DNA from: Pseudomonadota bacterium
GTDB lineage: Bacteria > Pseudomonadota > Gammaproteobacteria > Burkholderiales > SG8-39
Reading direction: 5' to 3'
NCBI GenBank assembly: GCA_021847125.1
Contig: JAJZUK010000114.1
Location: 1-5,357 of the forward strand
DNA: 5,357 nucleotides
The notes beneath the pieces were generated by a model. That model saw nothing but the letters and a program-made list of their open reading frames with translations, searched no databases and had not been told where the DNA came from. Every line of letters begins with the position of its first letter. Position 1 is the first letter of the stretch. Shown here one piece after another: positions 1-5,357 of the stretch. The position numbers were made by a program, and so were the translations under genes.

Positions 1-133
1 CGTTGTCGGTAATCCCTCCCGGCGTGTACGGAACAATCCATTTGATCGTCTTCGAAGGGTAGGTTTGGGCGACGGCGCCAGCAGTCCAGGCGAGCGCGGC
101 GGCGAGAGCTATCAGTTTAAGTAAGCGCAACAT
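1..133 (-). CDS. Bug-family tripartite tricarboxylate transporter receptor, N-terminal part (runs off the window)
   Basis: Only the first 44 codons are visible, starting at ATG 133-131. A classical signal peptide is seen: a basic start (MLRLLKL), a hydrophobic Ala/Leu core, then AGAVA followed by Q, with likely cleavage after residue 22. The mature N-terminus reads TYPSKTIKWIVPYTPGGITD, the hallmark opening of Bug receptors, in which the PGG-x-x-D loop helps bind the carboxylate of the ligand. By family knowledge this is a periplasmic solute receptor, sometimes feeding a TctAB permease and often an orphan; full length is usually about 320 residues. The start is fixed by GGAGGAG 5 nt upstream and by the signal peptide. 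It is the last visible gene of the cluster, 38 nt after the amidase stop, with a terminator-like hairpin between them. The ligand cannot be predicted from this fragment. Confidence 0.9.
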   Translation of the reverse strand, partial: MLRLLKLIALAAALAWTAGAVAQTYPSKTIKWIVPYTPGGITDN

Positions 134-138
134 ATCGA

Positions 139-145
139 CTCCTCC
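139..145 (-). promoter_or_regulatory. Ribosome binding site of the Bug receptor gene
   Basis: The minus strand reads GGAGGAG, a near-perfect Shine-Dalgarno, 5 nt before ATG 133-131. It is the strongest such site in the window, so this last gene can be translated independently of the amidase ahead of it. Confidence 0.85.
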
Positions 146-157
146 ATTCAAAGTTTG

Positions 158-184
158 AAAAACAGCCGCCGTCACAGCGGCGGC
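158..184 (-). terminator. Probable intrinsic terminator or attenuator around the amidase stop codon
   Basis: On the minus strand GCCGCCG (184-178) and CGGCGGC (171-165) form a perfect 7-bp all-GC stem with a 6-nt loop (177-172). The loop contains the amidase stop codon TGA (174-172). Two bases later comes a run of five T (162-158). This is the usual form of a Rho-independent terminator in the minus-strand direction. There is no T run on the plus side, so it is not bidirectional. It ends about 25 nt before the Bug receptor start, with no room for a promoter between them, so read-through is probably partial and the hairpin would lower receptor transcript relative to the enzymes. The short stem and five-T tract make strength uncertain. 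Confidence 0.6.
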
Positions 185-1578
185 CGGTGCAGGTGGTGCT
201 CGGTCACTTGCTGGTAGGCGTGCGCCGCGCGCAGCACCAGATCCTCGCGCTGCATCGGCCCTACCAGTTGCAGGCCTATGGGCAGGCCTTCCGCAGAAAA
301 GCCGCAAGGCACGGACATCGCCGGCTGCTGCGTCAGATTGAACGGAAACGAAAAAGGGGTCCACCAGGTCCAGTCCGCCTCGCCGGCCGGGCGTTCCGGC
401 GCGACGATGCCGGTAGCAAAAGCCGTGACCGCGGTGGCGGGCGTGAGCAGCAAGTCGTATTTCTGATGAAACCGCGCCATGTGCTCGCCCAGCGCGCCGC
501 GCGCATTGACCGCATCGAGGTACTGGGCCAGGGTGTGCTGCGAACCGGCGGCGCAGGCCTGCTGCAATCCCGGATCGAGCAGCGCGAATTTTTCTTTCGG
601 CATGTTGCGCAGAAGATTGTACGCGCCCGAGGTCCAGTGCACCCAGAAGATGCCCCGGCAGTCGGCAAAGCCCGGATCAACCTCGTCCACCACCGCGCCC
701 ATCCCGGCCAGCTGTTTCGCCGCGTCGGCGACGCGCGCTTCGACCTCGGGATCGACGTGGTCCACATAGCCCAGGCGCGGACTGTAGGCGATGCGCAGGC
801 CTTGCACCCCGGCATCCAGCCCCCGGGTCCAGTCGATGCCGGCGTAAGGAAGCGCGGTCCAGTCGCGCGCATCGGGCTGCGACAGCGCGTTCAGCATCAG
901 CGCGCAGTCGGCGACCGTGCGCGCCATCGGCCCCACGTGCGCCACTGTACCGAAAGGCGATAGCGGCCAGGCCGGCACGCGGCCGAAACCGGCTTTGATG
1001 CCGGATATGCCGGCGAAGGAGGCGGGGATGCGTATCGAGCCGCCACCGTCGGTGCCCACGGCCAGCTGCCCCAGGCCGGCGGCGACCTGCGCCGAGGCGC
1101 CGCCGCTGGAGCCGCCGGGCGTACGCCCTAGATTCCAGGGATTGCGCGTAACGCCGGTGAGCGCGCTGTCGGTCACACCTTTCCAGCCGAATTCGGGGGT
1201 GCAGGTCTTGCCCAGCAGCACCGCGCCGTTCTCGCGCAGGCGCGCCGTCGCCGGTCCGTCCTCCAGCCACGGCCCGGCGCGATCCACGGTCCTGGAACCG
1301 CGCAGCGTGGGCCAGCCGCGGGTCAGGATCAGGTCCTTGATCGAGGCCGGCACGCCGTCGAGCCAGCCCAGGGGCGCACCCTTCATCCAGCGCGCTTCGG
1401 AAGCGCGTGCCGCCGCCAGCGCGCCTTCCTCGTCGACGAGACAATATGCGTTCAGTTTCGGGTTGAGTTCGCGTATGCGCGCGAGCACCGCCTGGGTCAC
1501 TTCCAGCGGCGACAGGGTCTTCGCGCGATAGCGCTGCAGCAGTTCGGTGGCGGAAGCATAGACAAGCTCGGCAGCCAT
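172..1578 (-). CDS. Amidase-signature family hydrolase (GatA/AtzF-like amidase)
   Basis: A 468-residue cytoplasmic hydrolase of the amidase-signature superfamily, which cleaves carboxamide bonds and releases ammonia or an amine. The whole Ser-cisSer-Lys triad is visible: Lys81 in ASIKD, Ser157 in the glycine-rich GGSSGGASA loop, and nucleophile Ser181 in GTDGGGSIRIP. The 24-residue spacing between the two serines equals that in fatty acid amide hydrolase. The C-terminal part (FNLTQQPAMSVPCG, then GLPIGLQLVGP) is also typical, and the length is normal. It is not likely to be the true GatA of the tRNA amidotransferase, since no gatB or gatC is adjacent and it sits with catabolic enzymes. The start ATG 1578-1576 lies 11 nt after the aminotransferase stop and is preceded by GAGGG (1591-1587), which overlaps that stop, suggesting translational coupling. 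Substrate unknown; members act on aliphatic and aryl amides, ureas and acylated amino acids. Confidence 0.93.
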   Translation of the reverse strand: MAAELVYASATELLQRYRAKTLSPLEVTQAVLARIRELNPKLNAYCLVDEEGALAAARASEARWMKGAPLGWLDGVPASIKDLILTRGWPTLRGSRTVDRAGPWLEDGPATARLRENGAVLLGKTCTPEFGWKGVTDSALTGVTRNPWNLGRTPGGSSGGASAQVAAGLGQLAVGTDGGGSIRIPASFAGISGIKAGFGRVPAWPLSPFGTVAHVGPMARTVADCALMLNALSQPDARDWTALPYAGIDWTRGLDAGVQGLRIAYSPRLGYVDHVDPEVEARVADAAKQLAGMGAVVDEVDPGFADCRGIFWVHWTSGAYNLLRNMPKEKFALLDPGLQQACAAGSQHTLAQYLDAVNARGALGEHMARFHQKYDLLLTPATAVTAFATGIVAPERPAGEADWTWWTPFSFPFNLTQQPAMSVPCGFSAEGLPIGLQLVGPMQREDLVLRAAHAYQQVTEHHLHRPPL

Positions 1579-1589
1579 CTTGACCGCCC

Positions 1590-2921
1590 TCAGGCGACGC
1601 GCTTGAGCGCGGCGGCGAGCGTGCCCACCATCTGGTCGACGTGCGGTTTCTCGACGATCAGCGGCGGCGACAGCGCCAGGGTGTCGCCCGCAGGCCGCAC
1701 CAGCAGGCCGTTGGCATAGCAGTCGACGAAGGTGTCGAAGGCGCGCGCGCCGACCTGGCCCGGGCGCGGGGCCACCTCGATCACGCCTATCAGCCCCAGG
1801 CTGCGGATGTCGATCACGTTGGGCAGGCCCTTAAGCGTATGCAGCGCCTGTTCGAAATAAGGCGCGATGGCGGCAGCCCGCTCGAACAGGCCTTCTTCGC
1901 GGTACAGGTCGATGGTGGCGCTCGCGGCGGCCGCCGCGACCGGATGGCCCGAATAGGTGTAGCCGTGAAACAGTTCGATCGCACCCTCCGGCCCCTGCAT
2001 GAAAGCGTCATAGACGCGGTTGTGCGCGATCACCCCGCCCATGGGGATGGTGCCGTTGGTGACCCCCTTGGCAAAGGTCATGAGGTCGGGCAGGACACCG
2101 AAATAATCGGCGGCGAACGCTTTGCCCAGGCGGCCGAAGCCGGTGATCACCTCGTCGAATATCAGCAGGATGCCGTGCTTGTCGCAGATCGCGCGCAGGC
2201 GTTCCAGATAGCCCTTGGGCGGAATCAGTCCGCCGGTGGAGCCGGCCACCGGCTCGACGATCACCGCCGCGATGTTGGACGCGTCGTGCAGCGGGATGAT
2301 GCGGCTCTCCAACTCGTCCGCGAAATGCGCGCCCCATTCGGGCTGGCCGCGCGAGTAGGCCTGCTTTTCTAGATCCCAGGTATGGCGCAAGTGGTCCACG
2401 CGCGGCAGCAGATTGCCGAAGGTCTTGCGGTTGTTGGTCATGCCGCCGACGGAAATCCCGCCGAAGCCGGTGCCGTGGTAGCCGCGCTCGCGGCCGATCA
2501 GCACGGTGCGCTGTCCCTCGCCGCGGGCGCGGTGATAGGCCAACGCGATCTTGAGCGCGCTGTCCACCGCTTCCGAACCGGAATTTGAGAAAAACACGTG
2601 TTCGAGGCCCGCCGGCGCGAGCGCGGCGATTTTCTGCGCCGCTTCGAACGCCTTCGGATGCCCCATCTGGAAGGTGGGCGCGAAGTCTAGCGTGTCGAGC
2701 TGGGCTTTCACCGCGTTGACGATTCTTTCGCGTCCGTGGCCGGCGTTGACGCACCACAGGCCCGCCGTGCCGTCCAGCACCTTGCGCCCGTCGTGCGCCG
2801 TGAAATGCATGTCCTTCGCGCCCACCAGCAGGCGCGGCGCCTGTTTGAACTGGCGGTTCGCCGAAAACGGCATCCAGAAGGCGGAAAGGTCTATACCCAA
2901 TTGCGTTTCTATCGTGCCCAT
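1590..2921 (-). CDS. Class III omega-amino acid:pyruvate aminotransferase (beta-alanine--pyruvate type)
   Basis: A 443-residue fold-type I PLP enzyme expected to move an omega-amino group (beta-alanine or similar) to pyruvate, giving an aldehyde or semialdehyde plus alanine. Visible hallmarks are WMPFSANRQFK near residue 16, Trp56 in AGLWCVNAGH, the phosphate-binding NSGSEA (113-118), Tyr148 in GYHG that stacks on PLP, Asp256 in FDEVITGFGR, Schiff-base Lys285 in FAKGVTNG, Thr322 in HGYTYSGHP, and Arg409 in LVRPAGDT. Arg409 aligns with the substrate-carboxylate arginine of Pseudomonas omega-amino acid aminotransferase. The reading frame stays open for 57 more codons upstream (to 3092), but that extension lies inside the hydrolase gene and is Trp/Arg/Pro-rich, unlike the family. 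The start at 2921-2919 has GGGAGT 4 nt ahead and gives the normal length. It begins 13 nt after the hydrolase stop. Taurine, GABA or aromatic beta-amino acids are possible alternative amino donors. Confidence 0.92.
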   Translation of the reverse strand: MGTIETQLGIDLSAFWMPFSANRQFKQAPRLLVGAKDMHFTAHDGRKVLDGTAGLWCVNAGHGRERIVNAVKAQLDTLDFAPTFQMGHPKAFEAAQKIAALAPAGLEHVFFSNSGSEAVDSALKIALAYHRARGEGQRTVLIGRERGYHGTGFGGISVGGMTNNRKTFGNLLPRVDHLRHTWDLEKQAYSRGQPEWGAHFADELESRIIPLHDASNIAAVIVEPVAGSTGGLIPPKGYLERLRAICDKHGILLIFDEVITGFGRLGKAFAADYFGVLPDLMTFAKGVTNGTIPMGGVIAHNRVYDAFMQGPEGAIELFHGYTYSGHPVAAAAASATIDLYREEGLFERAAAIAPYFEQALHTLKGLPNVIDIRSLGLIGVIEVAPRPGQVGARAFDTFVDCYANGLLVRPAGDTLALSPPLIVEKPHVDQMVGTLAAALKRVA

Positions 2922-2925
2922 GATT

Positions 2926-2931
2926 ACTCCC
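2926..2931 (-). promoter_or_regulatory. Ribosome binding site that decides the aminotransferase start
   Basis: The minus strand reads GGGAGT followed by AATC and ATG. This site lies in the 13-nt gap between the hydrolase stop TAG (2937-2935) and the ATG at 2921, supporting the short 443-residue form over the open extension to 3092. Confidence 0.8.
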
Positions 2932-2934
2932 GTG

Positions 2935-3723
2935 CTATTTGTCGGCCTGGTTGATGAAATCGCCCAGCGCCCGGTTGAACGCGTCCGGCTGCTCCAGATT
3001 GGACAGGTGCGCGGCGGAAGGAATGACCACCAGTTCCGAACCGGGCAGCGCCCGGTGTATGTCCTCGGCCATGGCCACCGGCGTGCCGGCATCGTCCTTG
3101 CCGACGATGACCAGCGCCGGGCAGCGGATTTCCTTCAGCCGCGCGGTCAGATTGATTTTCGGGATGGCGTGGCTGCAGCCGACATAGCCCGTGGTCGGCG
3201 TGGCGCGTATCATGGCCGCGACTTTCTGCACCACGTCCGGGTGCGCCTTTCTGAACGGCTCGGTGAACCAGCGCGCGAGCGTCGACTCGACCAGCGGCTC
3301 CATGCCCTGGGCCTCCACGGTCTTGATCCGCTCCGCCCACAGGCCGGCGGCCTCTGCCGGATAGCGGCTGGTGGTGTCGCACAAGGCGAGGCTCGTGAAC
3401 CTGCCGGGGTACTTGAGCGCGTAGGTCTGGCCTATCATCCCGCCCATGGACAGGCCGACGAAGTGCGTCGCCTGCACGCCCAGCGCCTGCAGCAGGCCGT
3501 GCAGGTCGTCGGCCAGCAGTTCCAGCGTATAGGCGCCTGCCGGCGCGCCGCTTGCGCCATGGCCGCGGGTGTCATAGCGCAGCACCTTGTAGCGCTTGGA
3601 AAGGCGCTTCGCCTCCTCGTCCCACATATGCAGATTGCAGGCGAGGGAATGGCTCATGGTAAGCCAGGGACCGTCGCCCTCGACGGTGTAATTGACCTCT
3701 ATGTCGTTGGCGCTGATTTTCAT
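2935..3723 (-). CDS. Alpha/beta-fold hydrolase, 3-oxoadipate enol-lactonase (PcaD)-like
   Basis: A 262-residue cytoplasmic alpha/beta hydrolase. Features in order: the oxyanion-hole region MSHSLACNLHMWD (23-35), the strand and loop RYDTRGHGAS (49-58), the nucleophile elbow GLSMGG with Ser92, a helical cap (about 120-190) including the RWFTEPFR motif of PcaD relatives, acid Asp211 in GKDDAGTP, and catalytic His239 in AAHLSNLEQP. The triad is complete and the length matches PcaD (about 260). Established PcaD hydrolyses 3-oxoadipate enol-lactone in protocatechuate/catechol degradation. Here there is no pcaB, pcaC or pcaIJ beside it, so a different lactone or ester is just as likely. The start ATG 3723-3721 has AGGAAG (3733-3728) 4 nt ahead. 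It is the first enzyme of the cluster, and a 25-codon leader ORF ends on its start codon. The fold is sure; the enol-lactonase activity is not. Confidence 0.88.
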   Translation of the reverse strand: MKISANDIEVNYTVEGDGPWLTMSHSLACNLHMWDEEAKRLSKRYKVLRYDTRGHGASGAPAGAYTLELLADDLHGLLQALGVQATHFVGLSMGGMIGQTYALKYPGRFTSLALCDTTSRYPAEAAGLWAERIKTVEAQGMEPLVESTLARWFTEPFRKAHPDVVQKVAAMIRATPTTGYVGCSHAIPKINLTARLKEIRCPALVIVGKDDAGTPVAMAEDIHRALPGSELVVIPSAAHLSNLEQPDAFNRALGDFINQADK

Positions 3724-3797
3724 ATGGCTTCCTGTGCGGTGAATGGTTTACAGGCTGTTGAAAAACGCTTCCCCGGCACGAAGGTGCTCCTCATCAT
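3720..3797 (-). CDS. Candidate 25-residue leader peptide overlapping the hydrolase start
   Basis: A short ORF begins MMRSTFVPGKRF and ends FTAQEAI. It has AGGAGA (3810-3805) 7 nt before the first ATG (3797-3795), an ideal ribosome binding site. Its stop TGA (3722-3720) overlaps the hydrolase ATG (3723-3721) as ATGA, a common arrangement for translational coupling. The start and binding site sit in the loop between the arms of an inverted repeat, and codons for residues 9 to 15 are the distal arm itself. The peptide is basic and has no run of one amino acid that would mark a classical attenuation leader, nor a signal peptide or membrane segment. I do not recognise it. It could equally be a chance ORF created by an inserted palindrome, and with only 25 codons no coding statistic can decide. 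Confidence 0.4.
   Translation of the reverse strand: MMRSTFVPGKRFSTACKPFTAQEAI
3728..3733 (-). promoter_or_regulatory. Ribosome binding site of the PcaD-like hydrolase
   Basis: The minus strand reads AGGAAG, then CCAT and ATG (3723-3721). It lies inside the candidate leader ORF (codons for Gln-Glu-Ala), so ribosomes finishing the leader would pass over it. Confidence 0.65.
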
Positions 3798-3831
3798 GAC
3801 GATCTCTCCTGGGAAGCGTTTTTCAATAGCC
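3753..3831. repeat. 21-nt imperfect inverted repeat with a 37-nt spacer
   Basis: The arm at 3753-3773 (beginning ggctgttgaaaaacgc) is the reverse complement of the arm at 3811-3831, with a single mismatch: G3757 opposite T3827, a possible G-U pair in a plus-strand RNA and an A-C mismatch in a minus-strand RNA. The 37-nt spacer holds a small second hairpin, gcac/gtgc (3776-3779 with 3784-3787) around a four-base loop, and the AGGAGA plus ATG of the candidate leader ORF. No target-site duplication is seen at the outer edges. It has no T tract placed like a terminator. Possible identities are a small non-autonomous palindromic element (MITE or REP-like) or an mRNA structure controlling the operon. 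The repeat itself is certain; its role is not. Confidence 0.85.
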
Positions 3832-3847
3832 CTTGCTTGGGGGATCT

Positions 3848-3871
3848 AAAAGGGGGCGTCGCCCCCTTTTT
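3848..3871 (-). terminator. Intrinsic terminator after spoT, probably bidirectional
   Basis: A perfect 10-bp stem (3848-3857 with 3861-3870) has GGGGGC/GCCCCC at its core, A/T pairs at its base and a 3-base loop. On the minus strand it is followed by TTTT then AG, about 90 nt after the spoT stop, as expected for ending that transcript. On the plus strand it ends in five T, so it could also stop transcription from the other side, though I find no plus-strand gene here. It isolates the catabolic cluster from spoT, so the cluster needs its own promoter between about 3847 and 3724 or depends on read-through. Confidence 0.85.
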
Positions 3872-3959
3872 CAACACCCAGTTCAATCTGCGGCCGTCAT
3901 TTTGACAGACGCCGGCGTTTCGCGCCGAAGCTGCGCTGGACCTGCTCCGCGCGCCGGGG

Positions 3960-5357
3960 CTAGTCCCTCACTCGCGCGATGCTGATGACCTCAGGTATCC
4001 GGCGCAGGCCGCGCTTGATCCGCGCCAGATGCTGGCGATCGGCGACCTGCAGCGTAAAGTGCATATTGGTATGCGCGCTGCGGTCCTCGTCCATGCTGAT
4101 GCCGTCGATGTTGGCGCCGTCCGCGGCGATCGCGCCGGCCACTTTCGCCAGCACGCCGCGCTGGTTCATCACCGTCACATGTATGCCGACATCGAACAGG
4201 CGCGCGGGCTGCGGCGCCCATTCCACGTCCAGCCACTTGTCCGGATCGGTGCGCGATCGCGCCGCGGTCGGGCAGTCGTGCGTATGGATCACCATGCCCT
4301 GGCCTTTCTTGATCGAGCCGATGATAGGGTCGCCGGGTATCGGCCTGCAGCAGGTCGCGAACTGCACCGCCATGCCTTCGGAACCGCGGATGACTATCGG
4401 CCCGGCATTGCCCTCCGTCAGCGCCTGCTCCGAGGCGGCGATCAGCCGTCTTGCCACCACCGCCGCGAAACGCTTGCCCAGGCCGATGTCGGCGAGCAGT
4501 TCCGCGCGCGACTTGGCCGTGATGTCCTGCATCAGTTTCTTCCATTGCTCGTCGCTGATCTGGGCCAGGTCCGTGTTCAGTGCGCGCAACGCCTGGTTCA
4601 GCAGCTTTTCGCCCAGTTCGGTCGACTCCTCATAGTGCATGGTCTTGAGGAAATGGCGAATATGCGAGCGCGCCTTCCCGGTCTTGACGTAGTTCAGCCA
4701 CGCCGGATTGGGGTTGGCATGCGGCGCGGTCACGATCTCGACGCGGTCGCCGTTCTTGAGCTCGGTCCGGAGCGGCACCAGTTCATAATTGATCTTGGTG
4801 GCGACACAGCGGTTGCCGACCTGGGTATGCACAGCGTAGGCGAAGTCGACCGCGGTGGCGCCGCGCGGCAGCGCCATGATCTTTCCCTTGGGCGTGAACA
4901 CATAGACTTCGTCCGGGAACAGGTCGACCTTGATGTGATCGAGGAATTCCGCGGCGTCGCCGCTTTCGCTCTGGATGTCGAGCAGCGATTGCAGCCAGAC
5001 ATGCGTCTTGTGCTGCAATTCGTTCAGGCTGGCGTCGGAGGTCTTGTACAGCCAGTGCGAGGCGACACCGGCCTCCGCCACGCGGTGCATGTCGCGCGTT
5101 CGAATCTGGATTTCCACCGGCGCGCCGAACGGGCCGAACAGCGTCGTATGCAAGGCCTGATAGCCGTTGGCCTTCGGAATCGCGATGTAGTCCTTGAATT
5201 TTCCCGGCACCGGCTTGTACAGGCCGTGCAGCGCGCCGAGCGCGAGATAGCAGGCGGGCACGTCCTCGACCACGACGCGAAAGCCGTAGATGTCGAGCAC
5301 CTGCGAGAACGACAGGTTCTTCTCCAGCATCTTCTTGTAGATGCTGTACAGATGCTT
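3960..5357 (-). CDS. spoT: Bifunctional (p)ppGpp synthetase/hydrolase SpoT/Rel, C-terminal 465 residues
   Basis: The frame is open to the window edge (first visible residues KHLYSIYKKM), so the N-terminal HD hydrolase domain is outside. In visible numbering: the rest of the synthetase domain is residues 1-105, with DIYGFRV, KFKDYIAIPKANGYQ (53-67) and the catalytic glutamate in EIQIRT (Glu82). The TGS domain runs about 143-205 (VDLFPDEVYVFTPKG). A helical region spans about 206-320. The conserved cysteine motif TCCRPIPGD (Cys336, Cys337) is followed by HTHDC (His358, Cys362). An ACT domain fills about 388-464. The basic KFKD matches the RXKD-type loop of bifunctional Rel/SpoT rather than the acidic EXDD of synthetase-only RelA. 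The family makes and degrades the alarmone (p)ppGpp, the C-terminal half sensing ribosome or starvation signals. The stop is TAG 3962-3960. The gene appears intact where visible and ends before a strong terminator. Confidence 0.96.
   Translation of the reverse strand, partial: KHLYSIYKKMLEKNLSFSQVLDIYGFRVVVEDVPACYLALGALHGLYKPVPGKFKDYIAIPKANGYQALHTTLFGPFGAPVEIQIRTRDMHRVAEAGVASHWLYKTSDASLNELQHKTHVWLQSLLDIQSESGDAAEFLDHIKVDLFPDEVYVFTPKGKIMALPRGATAVDFAYAVHTQVGNRCVATKINYELVPLRTELKNGDRVEIVTAPHANPNPAWLNYVKTGKARSHIRHFLKTMHYEESTELGEKLLNQALRALNTDLAQISDEQWKKLMQDITAKSRAELLADIGLGKRFAAVVARRLIAASEQALTEGNAGPIVIRGSEGMAVQFATCCRPIPGDPIIGSIKKGQGMVIHTHDCPTAARSRTDPDKWLDVEWAPQPARLFDVGIHVTVMNQRGVLAKVAGAIAADGANIDGISMDEDRSAHTNMHFTLQVADRQHLARIKRGLRRIPEVISIARVRD

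Noticed and set aside
155..163. The 9-mer ttgaaaaac, also found in the left arm of the inverted repeat (3758-3766)
   Set aside because: It is mainly the T tract of the amidase hairpin on the other strand. The match does not extend, so a dispersed repeat is not supported.
187..963. A plus-strand open frame of 258 codons antisense to the amidase
   Set aside because: Its Arg/His/Gln-rich translation is typical of antisense frames of GC-rich genes, and the opposite strand encodes a complete amidase with its triad.
2922..3092. A 57-residue N-terminal extension of the aminotransferase
   Set aside because: It overlaps the end of the hydrolase gene, has a Trp/Arg/Pro-rich composition unlike the family, and a proper ribosome binding site and family-typical start lie at 2931-2919.
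3798..3826. A minus-strand promoter with TTGAAA (3826-3821) as -35
   Set aside because: At 17 to 18 nt spacing the -10 position reads ATCGTC or TCGTCA, a poor match. Transcription would then start inside the leader ORF. Not enough to call a promoter.
2551..3849. A long plus-strand open frame (432 codons) antisense to the aminotransferase and hydrolase
   Set aside because: It is the shadow of two well-supported minus-strand genes in GC-rich DNA. Its translation has no recognisable domain and crosses the inverted repeat and intergenic DNA.
3902..3907. A perfect plus-strand -35 hexamer TTGACA
   Set aside because: No acceptable -10 follows at 16 to 18 nt, and no plus-strand gene lies downstream.
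3913..3927. A 5-bp hairpin cggcg/cgccg in the DNA just after spoT
   Set aside because: The stem is too short to mean anything in GC-rich sequence, and it has no T tract.

Overview
The window is GC-rich DNA with every supported protein gene on the minus strand. The first gene encodes a secreted Bug-type (tripartite tricarboxylate transporter) solute receptor, a family hugely expanded in Burkholderiales. The gene at the other edge is a beta/gamma-proteobacterial-type SpoT/Rel. Together they suggest a betaproteobacterium, probably Burkholderiales (Alcaligenaceae/Comamonadaceae-like). The genus cannot be fixed from this sequence alone.

Layout in order of transcription (right to left). (1) 5357-3960: the 3' two-thirds of spoT, a housekeeping stringent-response gene whose N-terminal hydrolase domain lies outside the window. 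(2) 3959-3724: a 236-nt intergenic region. It holds an 88-nt stretch in which I see nothing convincing (3872-3959), a strong intrinsic terminator hairpin (3848-3871), a 21-nt imperfect inverted repeat (3753-3831), and a possible 25-codon leader ORF (3797-3720). The leader ORF has a good ribosome binding site, and its stop overlaps the next start codon as ATGA. (3) 3723-1: a tightly packed cluster of PcaD-like alpha/beta hydrolase, class III omega-amino acid:pyruvate aminotransferase, amidase-signature hydrolase, and the start of the Bug receptor. Gaps are 13, 11 and 38 nt. The last gap carries a probable terminator/attenuator hairpin wrapped around the amidase stop codon.

The four-gene cluster looks like a small catabolic operon. 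A periplasmic receptor would capture a small, usually carboxylated, substrate. The amidase would hydrolyse an amide, the aminotransferase would remove an omega-amino group to pyruvate, and the alpha/beta hydrolase would open a lactone or cleave an ester/C-C type bond. The individual families are well supported. The joint substrate and the order of steps are inference. The least ordinary part is the operon leader: the inverted repeat places a Shine-Dalgarno and start codon in the loop of a long hairpin, and the short ORF there ends exactly on the hydrolase start codon. This could be a translational-coupling regulator or a chance product of a small inserted palindromic element.
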